DNA from: CAIWHR01 sp040007035
GTDB lineage: Bacteria; Pseudomonadota; Gammaproteobacteria; Burkholderiales; Casimicrobiaceae
Length of the DNA stretch: 22,503 nt
NCBI GenBank assembly: GCA_040007035.1
Contig: JBDTVU010000049.1
Coordinates: 1-22,503, forward strand
Reading direction: 5' to 3'
Shown: piece after piece, positions 14,220 to 21,466 of the stretch
Layout: every line of letters begins with the position of its first letter
Position numbering within the stretch: position 1 is the stretch's first letter
The notes under the pieces: generated by a model
What the model saw: only the letters and a program-made list of their open reading frames with translations
Told to the model about the DNA's origin: nothing
Database searches by the model: none
Translations under genes and position numbers: made by a program

Positions 14220-14258
14220 GGCCGGCTCGGGGATCCCGGGCCGGCCTTTTGTGTTTTT
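14220..14258 (+). terminator. Intrinsic terminator after tRNA-Pro
   Basis: A 12-pair stem (14220-14231 with 14235-14246, including one G-T pair; outer arms GGCCGGC / GCCGGCC) with a 3-base loop is followed by TTTTGTGTTTTT. It ends the tRNA-Pro transcript and isolates the downstream rpfG gene. Confidence 0.9.
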
Positions 14259-14324
14259 CGGGGGGCGTCGTGCCACTCGCGCCGCGGCCGGAAAAATGGC
14301 GGCCCGCCGCCCATCCGGCGATGC

Positions 14325-14340
14325 AGGCATATATATTGCT
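14325..14340 (+). promoter_or_regulatory. Candidate sigma-54 (-24/-12) promoter of rpfG
   Basis: The sequence AGGCATATATATTGCT has GG at 14326-14327 and GC at 14338-14339 with exactly 10 bases between, matching TGGCAC-N5-TTGCW at all core bases except the first T. The -12 GC is 42 bases before the rpfG ATG. The same GGCATAT-N3-TTGCTT word occurs upstream of rpfC at the same distance. An alternative sigma-70 reading (TATATT, 14332-14337) lacks a -35 box. Confidence 0.6.
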
Positions 14341-14380
14341 TTATCAGGCACTTAGACAGGTTTTCCGAAGGGAGCGAACG

Positions 14381-15583
14381 ATGTCCCCAGCACATCCGCG
14401 CACCGCGACGAGTACCGGCGTCATCTCGGAGATTGCGCTGGCGCGCGCCCAGCGCAACACGGTGCTCATCATCGACGACCTGTTCAGCAGCCGGCTGCTG
14501 CTCGCGGAGATCGTCCGCCAGATCGACGGCAAGCTGAACCTGGAGCTGTTCGACACGCCGAGCCGGGCGCTCGAATTCGCCCGCAGCAATCGGGTCGACA
14601 TCGTCCTCACCGACTACAAGCTTCCGGAATTCGATGGCATCGAGCTCGTCAAGCAGCTGCGCGCCCTTCCCCACTGCATCGACGTGCCGATCGTCGTCAT
14701 CACCGTCGTCGACGACCGCCGTGTCCGCTACGACGCCCTCGAGGCCGGCGCCACCGATTTCCTGATCAAGCCGCTGGACGAGCACGAGACCCGCGCCCGC
14801 TGCGCCAACCTGCTCGAGCTCAGGCGGCACAAGATCGTGCTGTCCGACCAGGCGCGCGTCCTGCAGTACCAGGTCGACAAGTCGGTGTCGGAAATCCACG
14901 AGCGCGAGCTGGAAACGCTGGCCAAGCTCGCCAAGGCGGGCGAGTTCCGCGACAAGACGACCGGCAACCACCTGACCCGGATGGCGCGCTATTCCGGGCT
15001 GATCGGATTGCACATGGGGCTCGGCCTCGAGACCGTGCACGTGCTCGAGGTCGCGGCGCCGATGCACGACATCGGCAAGATCGGGATACCCGACTCCGTC
15101 CTGCTGAAGCAAGGCCCGCTCACGACCCAGGAGACCGAGGTGATGCGCACGCACCCCCGGATCGGCTACGACATCCTCAAGGGCAGCCCGTCGAAATACC
15201 TCAGCATGGGCGCGATCATCGCCCTCGGTCACCACGAAAAGTACGACGGTACCGGCTACCCGAACGGCCTCCACGGCGAGGACATCCCGATCGTCGCCCG
15301 GGTCGTCGCCGTCGCCGACGTCTTCGACGCGCTAGTCAGCGAGCGGCCGTACAAGCACGCCTGGGCAATGGACGACGGCATCGCCTACCTGAAGGGCCAG
15401 CGAGGGAAACACTTCGACCCGAATTGCATCGATGCATTTCTGGCGGATGTTTCGAAGATTCAGACGATCCGCACGGAGTTCGGCGACTACTCAGAAGTCG
15501 CCAAGTTGGGCGACAGATTCTGGGCCGTGGCACAGAGCGATGGAGGTCGCCAACTGTCGTCCAAGCTACCGACTCCTGAGTAA
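14381..15583 (+). CDS. rpfG: RpfG-like response regulator with HD-GYP cyclic di-GMP phosphodiesterase domain
   Basis: A 400-residue protein with GAAGGGAG at 14367-14374 before ATG 14381. Residues 26-145 form a receiver domain: acidic pair Asp32-Asp33, phospho-acceptor Asp78 in LTDYKLP, Thr108 and Lys130. Residues 185-360 form an HD-GYP domain: His229-Asp230 in MHDIGKIGIPD, His284-His285 in LGHHEKYDGTGYP, Gly-Tyr-Pro at 292-294. This is the RpfG architecture: phosphorylated by RpfC, it hydrolyses cyclic di-GMP in response to DSF. The rpfC and rpfF homologues nearby make the name likely. The TAA stop at 15581-15583 is formed by the target TA plus the first base of the IS630 copy, so the last residues may not be ancestral. 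The frame without the insertion would run on through 96 more codons. Confidence 0.88.
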   Translation: MSPAHPRTATSTGVISEIALARAQRNTVLIIDDLFSSRLLLAEIVRQIDGKLNLELFDTPSRALEFARSNRVDIVLTDYKLPEFDGIELVKQLRALPHCIDVPIVVITVVDDRRVRYDALEAGATDFLIKPLDEHETRARCANLLELRRHKIVLSDQARVLQYQVDKSVSEIHERELETLAKLAKAGEFRDKTTGNHLTRMARYSGLIGLHMGLGLETVHVLEVAAPMHDIGKIGIPDSVLLKQGPLTTQETEVMRTHPRIGYDILKGSPSKYLSMGAIIALGHHEKYDGTGYPNGLHGEDIPIVARVVAVADVFDALVSERPYKHAWAMDDGIAYLKGQRGKHFDPNCIDAFLADVSKIQTIRTEFGDYSEVAKLGDRFWAVAQSDGGRQLSSKLPTPE

Positions 15584-15610
15584 TACAAACGTGCTAAGTA
15601 AAGTTACAAA
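15583..15610 (+). repeat. Left terminal inverted repeat of the IS630 copy
   Basis: Starts ATACAAACG. It matches the reverse complement of 16683-16710 at 23 of 28 positions, with the outer nine identical. It includes the stop codon of the second transposase frame (15594-15596). Confidence 0.85.
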
Positions 15611-16091
15611 GTCGCTGGAGCTTGCGCGGCGTCCACGCGTCGGTGGTGCGCTGTACGGTGTCCCAGATGTCGTTCAAGGATGCGAACCAGCAGTTGGTGG
15701 TCGCTTTGTAACGAATACGCCGCCAGATCCGCTCCTGCATGTTCAGGGCCGGTTGGTACGGAGGCAGATACTCCAGATGCAAGCGGGGGTGGGTGCGCAG
15801 GAATTCTCGAACGGGAAGGCCTTTTTGCCAACCGGAGCCATCGACGTACAAAGTGATCTGGCGCTCCCGCAGACGGCGATAGAGGTCGCGCAGTGCGGCG
15901 AGGAATCCCTCGCGATTGCCGTGTTCGGTGCGGATCATGCCGTAGCGGCCGAGCAACGGCGCCACCCAGCCGGAAAGGATGAGGCGGGTGTGATGCTGGC
16001 TGGTGGTGGGTACATGCAGTCGCTCCCCGCGGCGGGCCCAGTCGAAACCCAGGCGCGGATGCAGGGTGAAGCCGGTCTCGTCTTGGAACAC
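15594..16091 (-). CDS. IS630 transposase, second frame (DDE catalytic part)
   Basis: 165 residues from a GTG, though it probably has no independent start: the open frame continues back to the A8 tract at 16122-16129, so it should be expressed as a fusion with the first frame. It contains the DDE elements: VFQDETGF (first Asp), LYVDGSGWQKG (second Asp) and the YLPPYQPALNMQERIWRRIR region (Glu of ERIW). Many IS630 members have Asn and His around the second Asp (DNxxxH); here the segment reads DGSGWQKG. The protein cuts and joins DNA at TA targets. It ends within the left inverted repeat. Confidence 0.85.
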   Translation of the reverse strand: MFQDETGFTLHPRLGFDWARRGERLHVPTTSQHHTRLILSGWVAPLLGRYGMIRTEHGNREGFLAALRDLYRRLRERQITLYVDGSGWQKGLPVREFLRTHPRLHLEYLPPYQPALNMQERIWRRIRYKATTNCWFASLNDIWDTVQRTTDAWTPRKLQRLCNFT

Positions 16092-16107
16092 GATGGTCTC
16101 GTTCGGC

Positions 16108-16629
16108 TCAAGGCGTTGCAGTTTTTTTTAGGGCCCGTTGGAAACGTTGGAGATCATCGGCATGGGCTTGCAGGTAGGCGTGACTGGCGCGCTTCATGCT
16201 GTAGCCGAGTTGATGCATCCAGATCTGCGCTTGGCGCACTTTCAGCGCAATGCCGAAGCGTCGCTTCAAGTGCGTCACCAACGTCAGTCCATCCCATTGC
16301 AGGCGGTTCAGCCCGAACTCCTGTGGCGAGCGCTCCAAGTGGGCCTCGAGTTCGCGCCGCACCTTGGCCGTCAGTGCCGCCGGGCGACCGGGCTTCGGTT
16401 GCGGCAGCAAGCTCTGCACACCCTGCTCGTTCACCGCATGAATCCAGCGTGACAGGCTCATCCGTGTCAGGCCGAAGACCTCGGCGATCCATCCCGGGCG
16501 TTGACCTTCCATGACCAACAACAGCGCCGCTACCTTCATCCCGATCCAGGCCCCAGGCACTTGCTCGACCAAGGCCAGCAACTTTTGCCTCGCGGCACGA
16601 TCTTCAACATTCAGACTGGGAGGCCGCAT
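16108..16629 (-). CDS. IS630 transposase, first frame (DNA-binding part)
   Basis: 173 residues from ATG 16629, chosen because AGGAG lies 8 bases upstream; a longer frame starts at 16692. It has the helix-turn-helix region of IS630 transposases: RQKLLALVEQVPGAWIGMKV, then GWIAEVFGLTRMSLSRWIHA and the linker LLPQPKPGRPAALTAKVRRE, followed by a second winged helix (EFGLNRLQWDGLTLVTHLKR). The frame ends at TGA shortly after a run of eight A. The next frame is +1 relative to it (equivalently -2), so a full transposase needs slippage at the A8 tract or frameshifting. Confidence 0.85.
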   Translation of the reverse strand: MRPPSLNVEDRAARQKLLALVEQVPGAWIGMKVAALLLVMEGQRPGWIAEVFGLTRMSLSRWIHAVNEQGVQSLLPQPKPGRPAALTAKVRRELEAHLERSPQEFGLNRLQWDGLTLVTHLKRRFGIALKVRQAQIWMHQLGYSMKRASHAYLQAHADDLQRFQRALKKTATP

Positions 16630-16682
16630 GGCTACACTCCTGAACGAAGGACACGCCAGTAGTGTACTCGGATACTGCCACA

Positions 16683-16710
16683 TTTGTAACATTATCTAGT
16701 GCGTTTGTAT
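16683..16710 (-). repeat. Right terminal inverted repeat of the IS630 copy
   Basis: Reads ATACAAACG inward on the minus strand from 16710. It matches the left end at 23 of 28 positions and is followed by the flanking TA at 16711-16712. Confidence 0.85.
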
Positions 16711-16751
16711 TACTCGACACGTCTGCAATTCACCGCCGCCGCCGAGACGCA

Positions 16752-17720
16752 CTATCCGTTCGGCGGAACGGGTCGGGCTGCCACCGCAGCGCGCGGCGAT
16801 CCGGAGTTCTGCGCAATCCAGTCGACGACGAGCGGCCACAGGGTCTCCCGGAATCGCGATCGGAAGAAGCCGAAATGGCCGATCGGTTGCCGGCCCGCCG
16901 CGTCCGGCCCGCGCTCGATCCGCGACGCACGACAATTCTTGAACAGCCCCAGGATGCGGGTCGTCGCCGCGTCGGTGGCAAACGCGTCGTCGTCGAACTG
17001 AATTGCCAGCGTCTCGGCTCTGACCGCGTGAAAGCGCGAGAGTACTTCGTCGATCCGAGCGCTGTCCGGGGCTCCTTCCGGCGTCTTCAGATACCACCAG
17101 AAATCGGGACGGCGCCGGTTGGCCCACTGGAGCGCGACGCCCGATGGCAGGTCCTCAAGCAGGCGAAGAAGGCGTCCGGGAAAGTAGCCGACGACGTGGG
17201 TGACTGCGGGCATGGCAGCGTGCCAGAGCACGTACATCCACGGGCGCGCCCGGGGCGCGTAATCGCCCCAATACCCCGTATGCGCGCTGACCAGCACCAT
17301 CCTGTCGATCAGGTGTCCGTTGGCGGCAAAGCCGGTCACGAACCCGCCGACGCTGTGACCGATGACCAGCCGCGGCACCGTCGGAAATCGACTCGCCATC
17401 CAGGAAAGGACTCCGGTGCAGTCGAGCCGTCCCCAATCCTCGACGTCCGCGACAAATCCTCTGAGCGACGGCGGTCGGGAACGCCCGATTCCGCGATAGT
17501 CGTAGACGATCGCCGGAACGCCGCTTGCCGCAAGGAACGCGGCAAACCGGTCGTAGTACCGCAGCGAGATGCCGGCGCCGGCGTTGATCATGGCGACGGT
17601 CGTCGGCACCGCGCCGCCCGGAAGCGCCCACAGCGTCGCGCCCAGCGGATATCCGTCGGCGGCCGGAATGGAGATCTCCTGCGCAACCGCCACCACGCCC
17701 TCGCCTCGCGGATCGTGCAT
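16752..17720 (-). CDS. Alpha/beta hydrolase (COG4757-like) in the DSF locus
   Basis: A 322-residue protein. It has an N-terminal ADGYPLGATLWA strand pattern, YDYRGIGRSRPPSLRGFVAD (about 73-92), the nucleophile elbow GHSVGG with Ser123, a SAHTGYWGDYAPRARPWMYV segment (about 145-164), and a late GHFGFFR with probable catalytic His282. These are the hallmarks of a little-studied hydrolase family predicted to act on esters or thioesters. The substrate is unknown; next to RpfF and a desaturase a fatty acyl substrate is plausible but unproven. It follows the desaturase on the same strand with 109 bases between, likely the same transcript. It converges on rpfG, with the IS630 copy between. No signal peptide is seen, so it is probably cytoplasmic. 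Confidence 0.8.
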   Translation of the reverse strand: MHDPRGEGVVAVAQEISIPAADGYPLGATLWALPGGAVPTTVAMINAGAGISLRYYDRFAAFLAASGVPAIVYDYRGIGRSRPPSLRGFVADVEDWGRLDCTGVLSWMASRFPTVPRLVIGHSVGGFVTGFAANGHLIDRMVLVSAHTGYWGDYAPRARPWMYVLWHAAMPAVTHVVGYFPGRLLRLLEDLPSGVALQWANRRRPDFWWYLKTPEGAPDSARIDEVLSRFHAVRAETLAIQFDDDAFATDAATTRILGLFKNCRASRIERGPDAAGRQPIGHFGFFRSRFRETLWPLVVDWIAQNSGSPRAAVAARPVPPNG

Positions 17721-17829
17721 CAGCGTCGCTCAGCTCTGCGAACGTGCGCCGACGCGGAGCGGCTCCGGCGTTGAATCGGGCCAGAGTCGGCGCGAATCCG
17801 GGACGGACGCGATCGGCTGCCGGCGCACG

Positions 17830-18906
17830 TCAGTCGGCTTTCGCCGGCTGCTGCGAGCGATACATGCGCTCCGGCGCCGACGTCGGGGCACCGCGATAGT
17901 CGAGCCACTGCTTTCGATCGTAGTCGTAGAGCCGACAGGTCCGGGTCAGCCCGAGGAGATACCCCGGCCCGAACTGTGCAACGACTGCGTCGGCGCCCAG
18001 CAACTCGTCGAGCTTGCGCTGTGCCGCGGGCAGGCGGAACCATGGAATCCGCGGATTCACGTGGTGGGGCGGGTGCTGCATGATGTTGTGCGAGAGGACG
18101 TCGTACCAGCGCGGACAGCGGACGTAGACCGCCAGCTCACCCTGCGTCTTCGCCCCGCGCGCGTCTGCCATCGTCCGGAACCAAGGGAGGTGCGGATTCG
18201 TATGCTGCAGGAACGCCGTCGTCCCCATCAAGGCGTTCCAGGTAGCGAATGGCAGCACGAAGCCCCAGATCATCGCCGCGATCGGCGGAGATCGCCCGGT
18301 GACGCTCCCGAGCCAAGCGAGCGTCCCGCACAGCAGCACGAGCCCCAGCAGGATCAACCCGAAATCGCGCCACGCAGGAGCGCGCTTGGTCGGGGGCGTG
18401 TCCATCCGCGGGAAGAACTTGTCCTTCCACCAACGTTCGATCAGGTAATAGGCGCCGAAACCGGCGACGCTCCGGTAGAACCGCTCGACACGGCGGCGCC
18501 ACGCCGGCATTCGCGCGTACTCGTCGGGCGACAGCGGCGAGAACGAGTTGACGCCCTTCACGTTGGTGGACTGGTGGTGAATCCGGTTGTGCTGGATCAA
18601 CCAGAGCGTGCGGTTATGAAGGCACGGGAAGAACGCGATGCGCCCGAGGACCGCGTTCAGCGTCGCGCTCCTGAAGAGGCTCTTGTGCGCGGCGTCGTGG
18701 CCGAGGATGAACAGCGTCGACGTGGCGGTGCCGGCAACGACGACGCCGAGGATCTTCAACCACCAATCTGCCGCGAGCACGGCCACCGCGACGCCTGCCG
18801 CATAGAGGGCGACGTCCGCGGTGAACGCGACGAGTGAAATCGCGTCGCCGGGTTCGGCAAATCGGCTCAATTCCTTCCTGAGCACCGCCTCGCCGTCGAT
18901 ATCCAT
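17830..18906 (-). CDS. Membrane fatty acid desaturase
   Basis: A 358-residue protein from ATG 18906, which has GGAG about 9 bases upstream. Three histidine boxes of the membrane di-iron desaturase/hydroxylase family are intact: HDAAH (70-74), HNRIHH (106-111) and HPPHH (278-282), with an extra conserved-looking QHTNPH at 234-239. Hydrophobic segments lie at about 28-68 and 183-230, giving the usual hairpins in the inner membrane with the His boxes on the cytoplasmic side. Such enzymes insert double bonds in lipid-bound or carrier-bound acyl chains using O2 and an electron donor; position specificity cannot be told by eye. It is divergent from rpfC and precedes the hydrolase, which suggests a role in DSF signal or membrane lipid tailoring. 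Confidence 0.87.
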   Translation of the reverse strand: MDIDGEAVLRKELSRFAEPGDAISLVAFTADVALYAAGVAVAVLAADWWLKILGVVVAGTATSTLFILGHDAAHKSLFRSATLNAVLGRIAFFPCLHNRTLWLIQHNRIHHQSTNVKGVNSFSPLSPDEYARMPAWRRRVERFYRSVAGFGAYYLIERWWKDKFFPRMDTPPTKRAPAWRDFGLILLGLVLLCGTLAWLGSVTGRSPPIAAMIWGFVLPFATWNALMGTTAFLQHTNPHLPWFRTMADARGAKTQGELAVYVRCPRWYDVLSHNIMQHPPHHVNPRIPWFRLPAAQRKLDELLGADAVVAQFGPGYLLGLTRTCRLYDYDRKQWLDYRGAPTSAPERMYRSQQPAKAD

Positions 18907-18928
18907 GATTCTGCTCTCCGATCGCTCA

Positions 18929-18945
18929 TCGTCGCCCCGCGACGA
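18929..18945 (-). repeat. Perfect inverted repeat just upstream of the desaturase gene
   Basis: TCGTCGC (18929-18935), 3 bases, GCGACGA (18939-18945), located 23-39 bases before the desaturase start codon. It could be an operator or a 5' untranslated hairpin. GC-rich dyads arise easily in this genome, so function is uncertain. Confidence 0.4.
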
Positions 18946-19183
18946 GTGCGGAGTGTAGCCGACGCGCCTCCCCCAAGCCAGCCGCAGCGCGACCGACCGC
19001 GGCGGCGCGCCAGATCGCACGCAAACTGCCGAATTTGCGCCCCTGACCCCGGAAATGGACACTTTGGCGGGGGCCCCGGAACCGCCGGACACCGGCGCGG
19101 GACGTCCCGACCGACCGCAATTTCGCCTGCCCGGCACCGGATTCGCGCTCCGATGCCGCCGTCGGGCCCGACCGGGCTTCGCA

Positions 19184-19199
19184 TGGCATATCCCTTGCT
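19184..19199 (+). promoter_or_regulatory. Candidate sigma-54 (-24/-12) promoter of rpfC
   Basis: TGGCATATCCCTTGCT has GG at 19185-19186 and GC at 19197-19198, exactly 10 bases apart. It matches the -24/-12 consensus TGGCAC-N5-TTGCW at TGGCA and TTGCT. Transcription would start near 19210. The -12 GC is 42 bases before the rpfC ATG, the same as in front of rpfG. Confidence 0.65.
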
Positions 19200-19239
19200 T
19201 CGTCCACGGTCATGGCGTCCCGGAGCGGTTCCCCCTAGA

Positions 19240-21462
19240 ATGAAACACTATCTTCTGGCCAAAGCTCGGACCTTGGACGCCTTCCTGATCGATGCCGGCA
19301 AGCGCGCCGGCGCGTTCGTTCGCGCGGTCTACGCACGAACGGATCCGCCCGAATTCGAGCAGGGGCTGATCCGGCTCGTCGCCGCCGTCATCGTCGTCGC
19401 CACGTTCAGCTGGTACGCGCTGCGCGACGGGCGCATCGACTTCCAGGAATCGCAGGTTTTCGCTGCGACCATCCTCTATCTGGCACTCACCGTCGTGATC
19501 CAGGCGCGAATGCTCTGGTGCGGCGGGAGTTCCGTCGTGCGCCGTTACTCGGGCATGGTGCTCGACAACGTCGGCATTACCTACTTCATGGCGATGATGG
19601 GCGAGGCCGGAGCCGTGATGTTCGGCCTCTACCTGTTCATCATCTTCGGCAACGGGTTCCGCTACGGGCGCTTCTACCTGCACGTCTGCCAGGTGATGTC
19701 GCTGGTGGGATTCGGCGCCGTTCTCCTGCTCGATGACCACTGGGCCAGCAGCCGCAGCGTCGGCATCGCCTGCTTCTTCGCGATCCTGGTGCTTCCCTTC
19801 TACGTCAGCGTGCTCGCGCAGCGGATCACCATCGCGCGCAAGCGTGCCGACGATGCGAACAAGGCGAAGGGCCGCTTCCTCGCCAACATGAGCCACGAGA
19901 TGCGAACACCGCTGAATGGCGTCATCGCGATGGCCGACGTGCTGCGGGAAACCAACCTAAACGAGTCGCAGCGCGAGATCGTCGAAACGCTCGGCACGTC
20001 GGCGCACCTGCTCCTGGTGCAGATCGAGGACGTGCTCGACATGGCCAAGATCGAGGCCGGCCGGGTGCAGATCGAGAAGCGGCCGTTCGATCTCGGAAAG
20101 CTGCTCTCGAGCACGGTCAAGGTCGTGCTGCCGCAAGCGCGGTACAAGGGGCTCGCCGTCAACACCGAGGTCGCGCCGGCGAGCGCCCGTTGGTTCGAGG
20201 GCGACGGCCACCACCTCCGCCAGGTGCTGCTCAACCTGCTCGCGAATGCGGTCAAGTTCACCGAGCGCGGCGAGATCCTATTGCGGGCGACGGTTGTCGC
20301 CGAAATCGAAAGCGGCGCCAGGCTGCGATTCGAGGTCAAGGACACCGGGATCGGCATCCCGCCCGGGAAGCAGGCGGCGATCTTCGAGCCGTTCGCGCAG
20401 GCCGACGACTCGATCACACGCGTCTACGGCGGCACCGGCCTCGGCACGACGATCGCCCGGCAACTGGTGACGCTGATGGGCGGGGAGATCGGCGTCACCA
20501 GCGCCGTCGGCGTCGGCAGCGTGTTCTGGTTCGAATTGCCGCTTGCATTCGGCAAGCCTGCCGGCCTCGACCTGACCGAAGAGTCGACGTCGTCTGCGAA
20601 GATGTCGGCCGCGGCCGCCGCGCTCGCGGGGCAACGGCGCGGCAAAGTCACCAAGATCCGCGGCGCCCGCATCCTGGTCGCCGAGGACAATCCGACCAAC
20701 CAGCGGGTCACCCAGCTCATTCTGGAGAGCGGCGGCCATCGCGTCACGATCGTGGACAACGGCGAGGCTGCGCTCGACGAGCTCGAGCGCAGCAGCTTCG
20801 ATCTCGCCCTGTTCGACCTGTCGATGCCGGTGGTCAGCGGCCTCGAAGCGCTGAAGCTCTACCAGTTCACGACGGCCAAGCCGGTGCCGGTGCTGATTCT
20901 TTCAGCCAACGTGACGACCGAAGTGATCGCCGATTGCCAACGCGCCGGATGCGCCGAGTTCGTCGCCAAGCCGCTCCGCGCGAGCCTGTTGCTGGAAGCG
21001 GTGGAACGGCATCTGGCCGCCACTGCGGACGAGCTCAATGCCGCGGTCGTGCCCGCAGCTCGCGGGGACGAGCGTCCGACTCTGACGGTCATCGACACAC
21101 CGGCCATCGACCCGCTGGTGCTGGGCGATCTCGGCAGGCTGTCGAACGATCCGACGTTCGTCGAGCGGCTCGTCCGGGGATTCCGCAGCGACACCGAGAG
21201 GCTGGTCAAGACCATCAGCAACGGCCTCGCAAGTCGGCGCTACGACGAAGTCAAGGATGCCGCGCACGCGCTGAAGGGCGGCGCCGGCAGCGTTGGCGCG
21301 ACGCAGCTAGTCCAGCTCGCGACCCGCTTCGAGAAGGCGAGCCACGACGCGCTCCGCCTCAAATCCGCGACGTGGACGGAGGAACTGATGCGCTCCGCCG
21401 ACGTGGCGCTCGCCGCTCTCGAGCAACATCTCGAAGACCGGCGGCGCCAGTCGCGAAGCTAG
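19240..21462 (+). CDS. rpfC: RpfC-like hybrid sensor histidine kinase (DSF receptor)
   Basis: 740 residues, close to the Xanthomonas RpfC length. The N-terminal sensor (about 42-195) has roughly five membrane helices and the RpfC-like segments YSGMVLDNVGITYFMAMMGE and IIFGNGFRYGRFYLHVCQVM. A histidine kinase follows with H-box MSHEMRTPLNG (His219), N-box around Asn336, and G-boxes DTGIGIP (368-374) and GGTGLGTT. Next come a receiver domain (about 475-592; acidic Glu482-Asp483, acceptor Asp526, Lys577) and a C-terminal Hpt domain with His676 in AHALKGGAGS. This is a full phosphorelay that would sense DSF and pass phosphate to RpfG; in Xanthomonas its receiver also restrains RpfF. ATG 19240 was chosen over ATG 19183, which falls inside the sigma-54 element. 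It ends 4 bases from the end of rpfF. Confidence 0.9.
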   Translation: MKHYLLAKARTLDAFLIDAGKRAGAFVRAVYARTDPPEFEQGLIRLVAAVIVVATFSWYALRDGRIDFQESQVFAATILYLALTVVIQARMLWCGGSSVVRRYSGMVLDNVGITYFMAMMGEAGAVMFGLYLFIIFGNGFRYGRFYLHVCQVMSLVGFGAVLLLDDHWASSRSVGIACFFAILVLPFYVSVLAQRITIARKRADDANKAKGRFLANMSHEMRTPLNGVIAMADVLRETNLNESQREIVETLGTSAHLLLVQIEDVLDMAKIEAGRVQIEKRPFDLGKLLSSTVKVVLPQARYKGLAVNTEVAPASARWFEGDGHHLRQVLLNLLANAVKFTERGEILLRATVVAEIESGARLRFEVKDTGIGIPPGKQAAIFEPFAQADDSITRVYGGTGLGTTIARQLVTLMGGEIGVTSAVGVGSVFWFELPLAFGKPAGLDLTEESTSSAKMSAAAAALAGQRRGKVTKIRGARILVAEDNPTNQRVTQLILESGGHRVTIVDNGEAALDELERSSFDLALFDLSMPVVSGLEALKLYQFTTAKPVPVLILSANVTTEVIADCQRAGCAEFVAKPLRASLLLEAVERHLAATADELNAAVVPAARGDERPTLTVIDTPAIDPLVLGDLGRLSNDPTFVERLVRGFRSDTERLVKTISNGLASRRYDEVKDAAHALKGGAGSVGATQLVQLATRFEKASHDALRLKSATWTEELMRSADVALAALEQHLEDRRRQSRS

Positions 21463-21466
21463 CCCA

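Larger units (their letters stand above)
15583..16710 (-). mobile_element. IS630-family insertion sequence, about 1.13 kb
   Basis: The element is bounded by imperfect 28-base terminal inverted repeats and flanked by TA on each side (15581-15582 and 16711-16712), the target duplication typical of the IS630/Tc1/mariner group. It carries a two-part DDE transposase on the minus strand. Removing the element and one TA gives GAGTACTC, a palindromic target. It lies between convergent rpfG and the alpha/beta hydrolase. The transposase looks intact apart from the frame change, so the copy may still be active. I do not assign a named IS. Confidence 0.88.
18907..19239 (+). other. Divergent intergenic region between desaturase and rpfC
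   Basis: 333 bases without a convincing gene. It holds a 7-base-arm dyad near the desaturase start (18929-18945), a 6-base-arm palindrome (CGCCGG-ACA-CCGGCG, 19083-19097) about 87 bases before the -24 element of rpfC, and the sigma-54 element itself. Sigma-54 promoters need an activator bound upstream, so the palindrome at 19083 is a candidate activator site. Confidence 0.6.

Noticed and set aside
15432..16514. Plus-strand frame of 360 codons running through the IS630 copy
   Set aside because: It lies antisense to the transposase, which has clear DDE motifs; the translation has no known features.
16699..17001. Plus-strand frame of 100 codons downstream of the IS630 copy
   Set aside because: It begins inside the IS end and is the continuation of the pre-insertion rpfG frame antisense to the hydrolase; I treat it as evidence about the insertion, not as a gene.
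17740..17800. A TGGCC-containing sigma-54-like word upstream of the alpha/beta hydrolase on the minus strand
   Set aside because: GG and GC are 11 bases apart rather than 10 and TTGC is missing.
17569..18837. Plus-strand frame of 422 codons opposite the hydrolase and desaturase
   Set aside because: The minus-strand genes have intact catalytic motifs; this frame is a compositional shadow.
18907..19137. N-terminal extension of the desaturase to 19137
   Set aside because: The added residues are low-complexity, the good ribosome binding site is at ATG 18906, and the extension would cover most of the divergent region.
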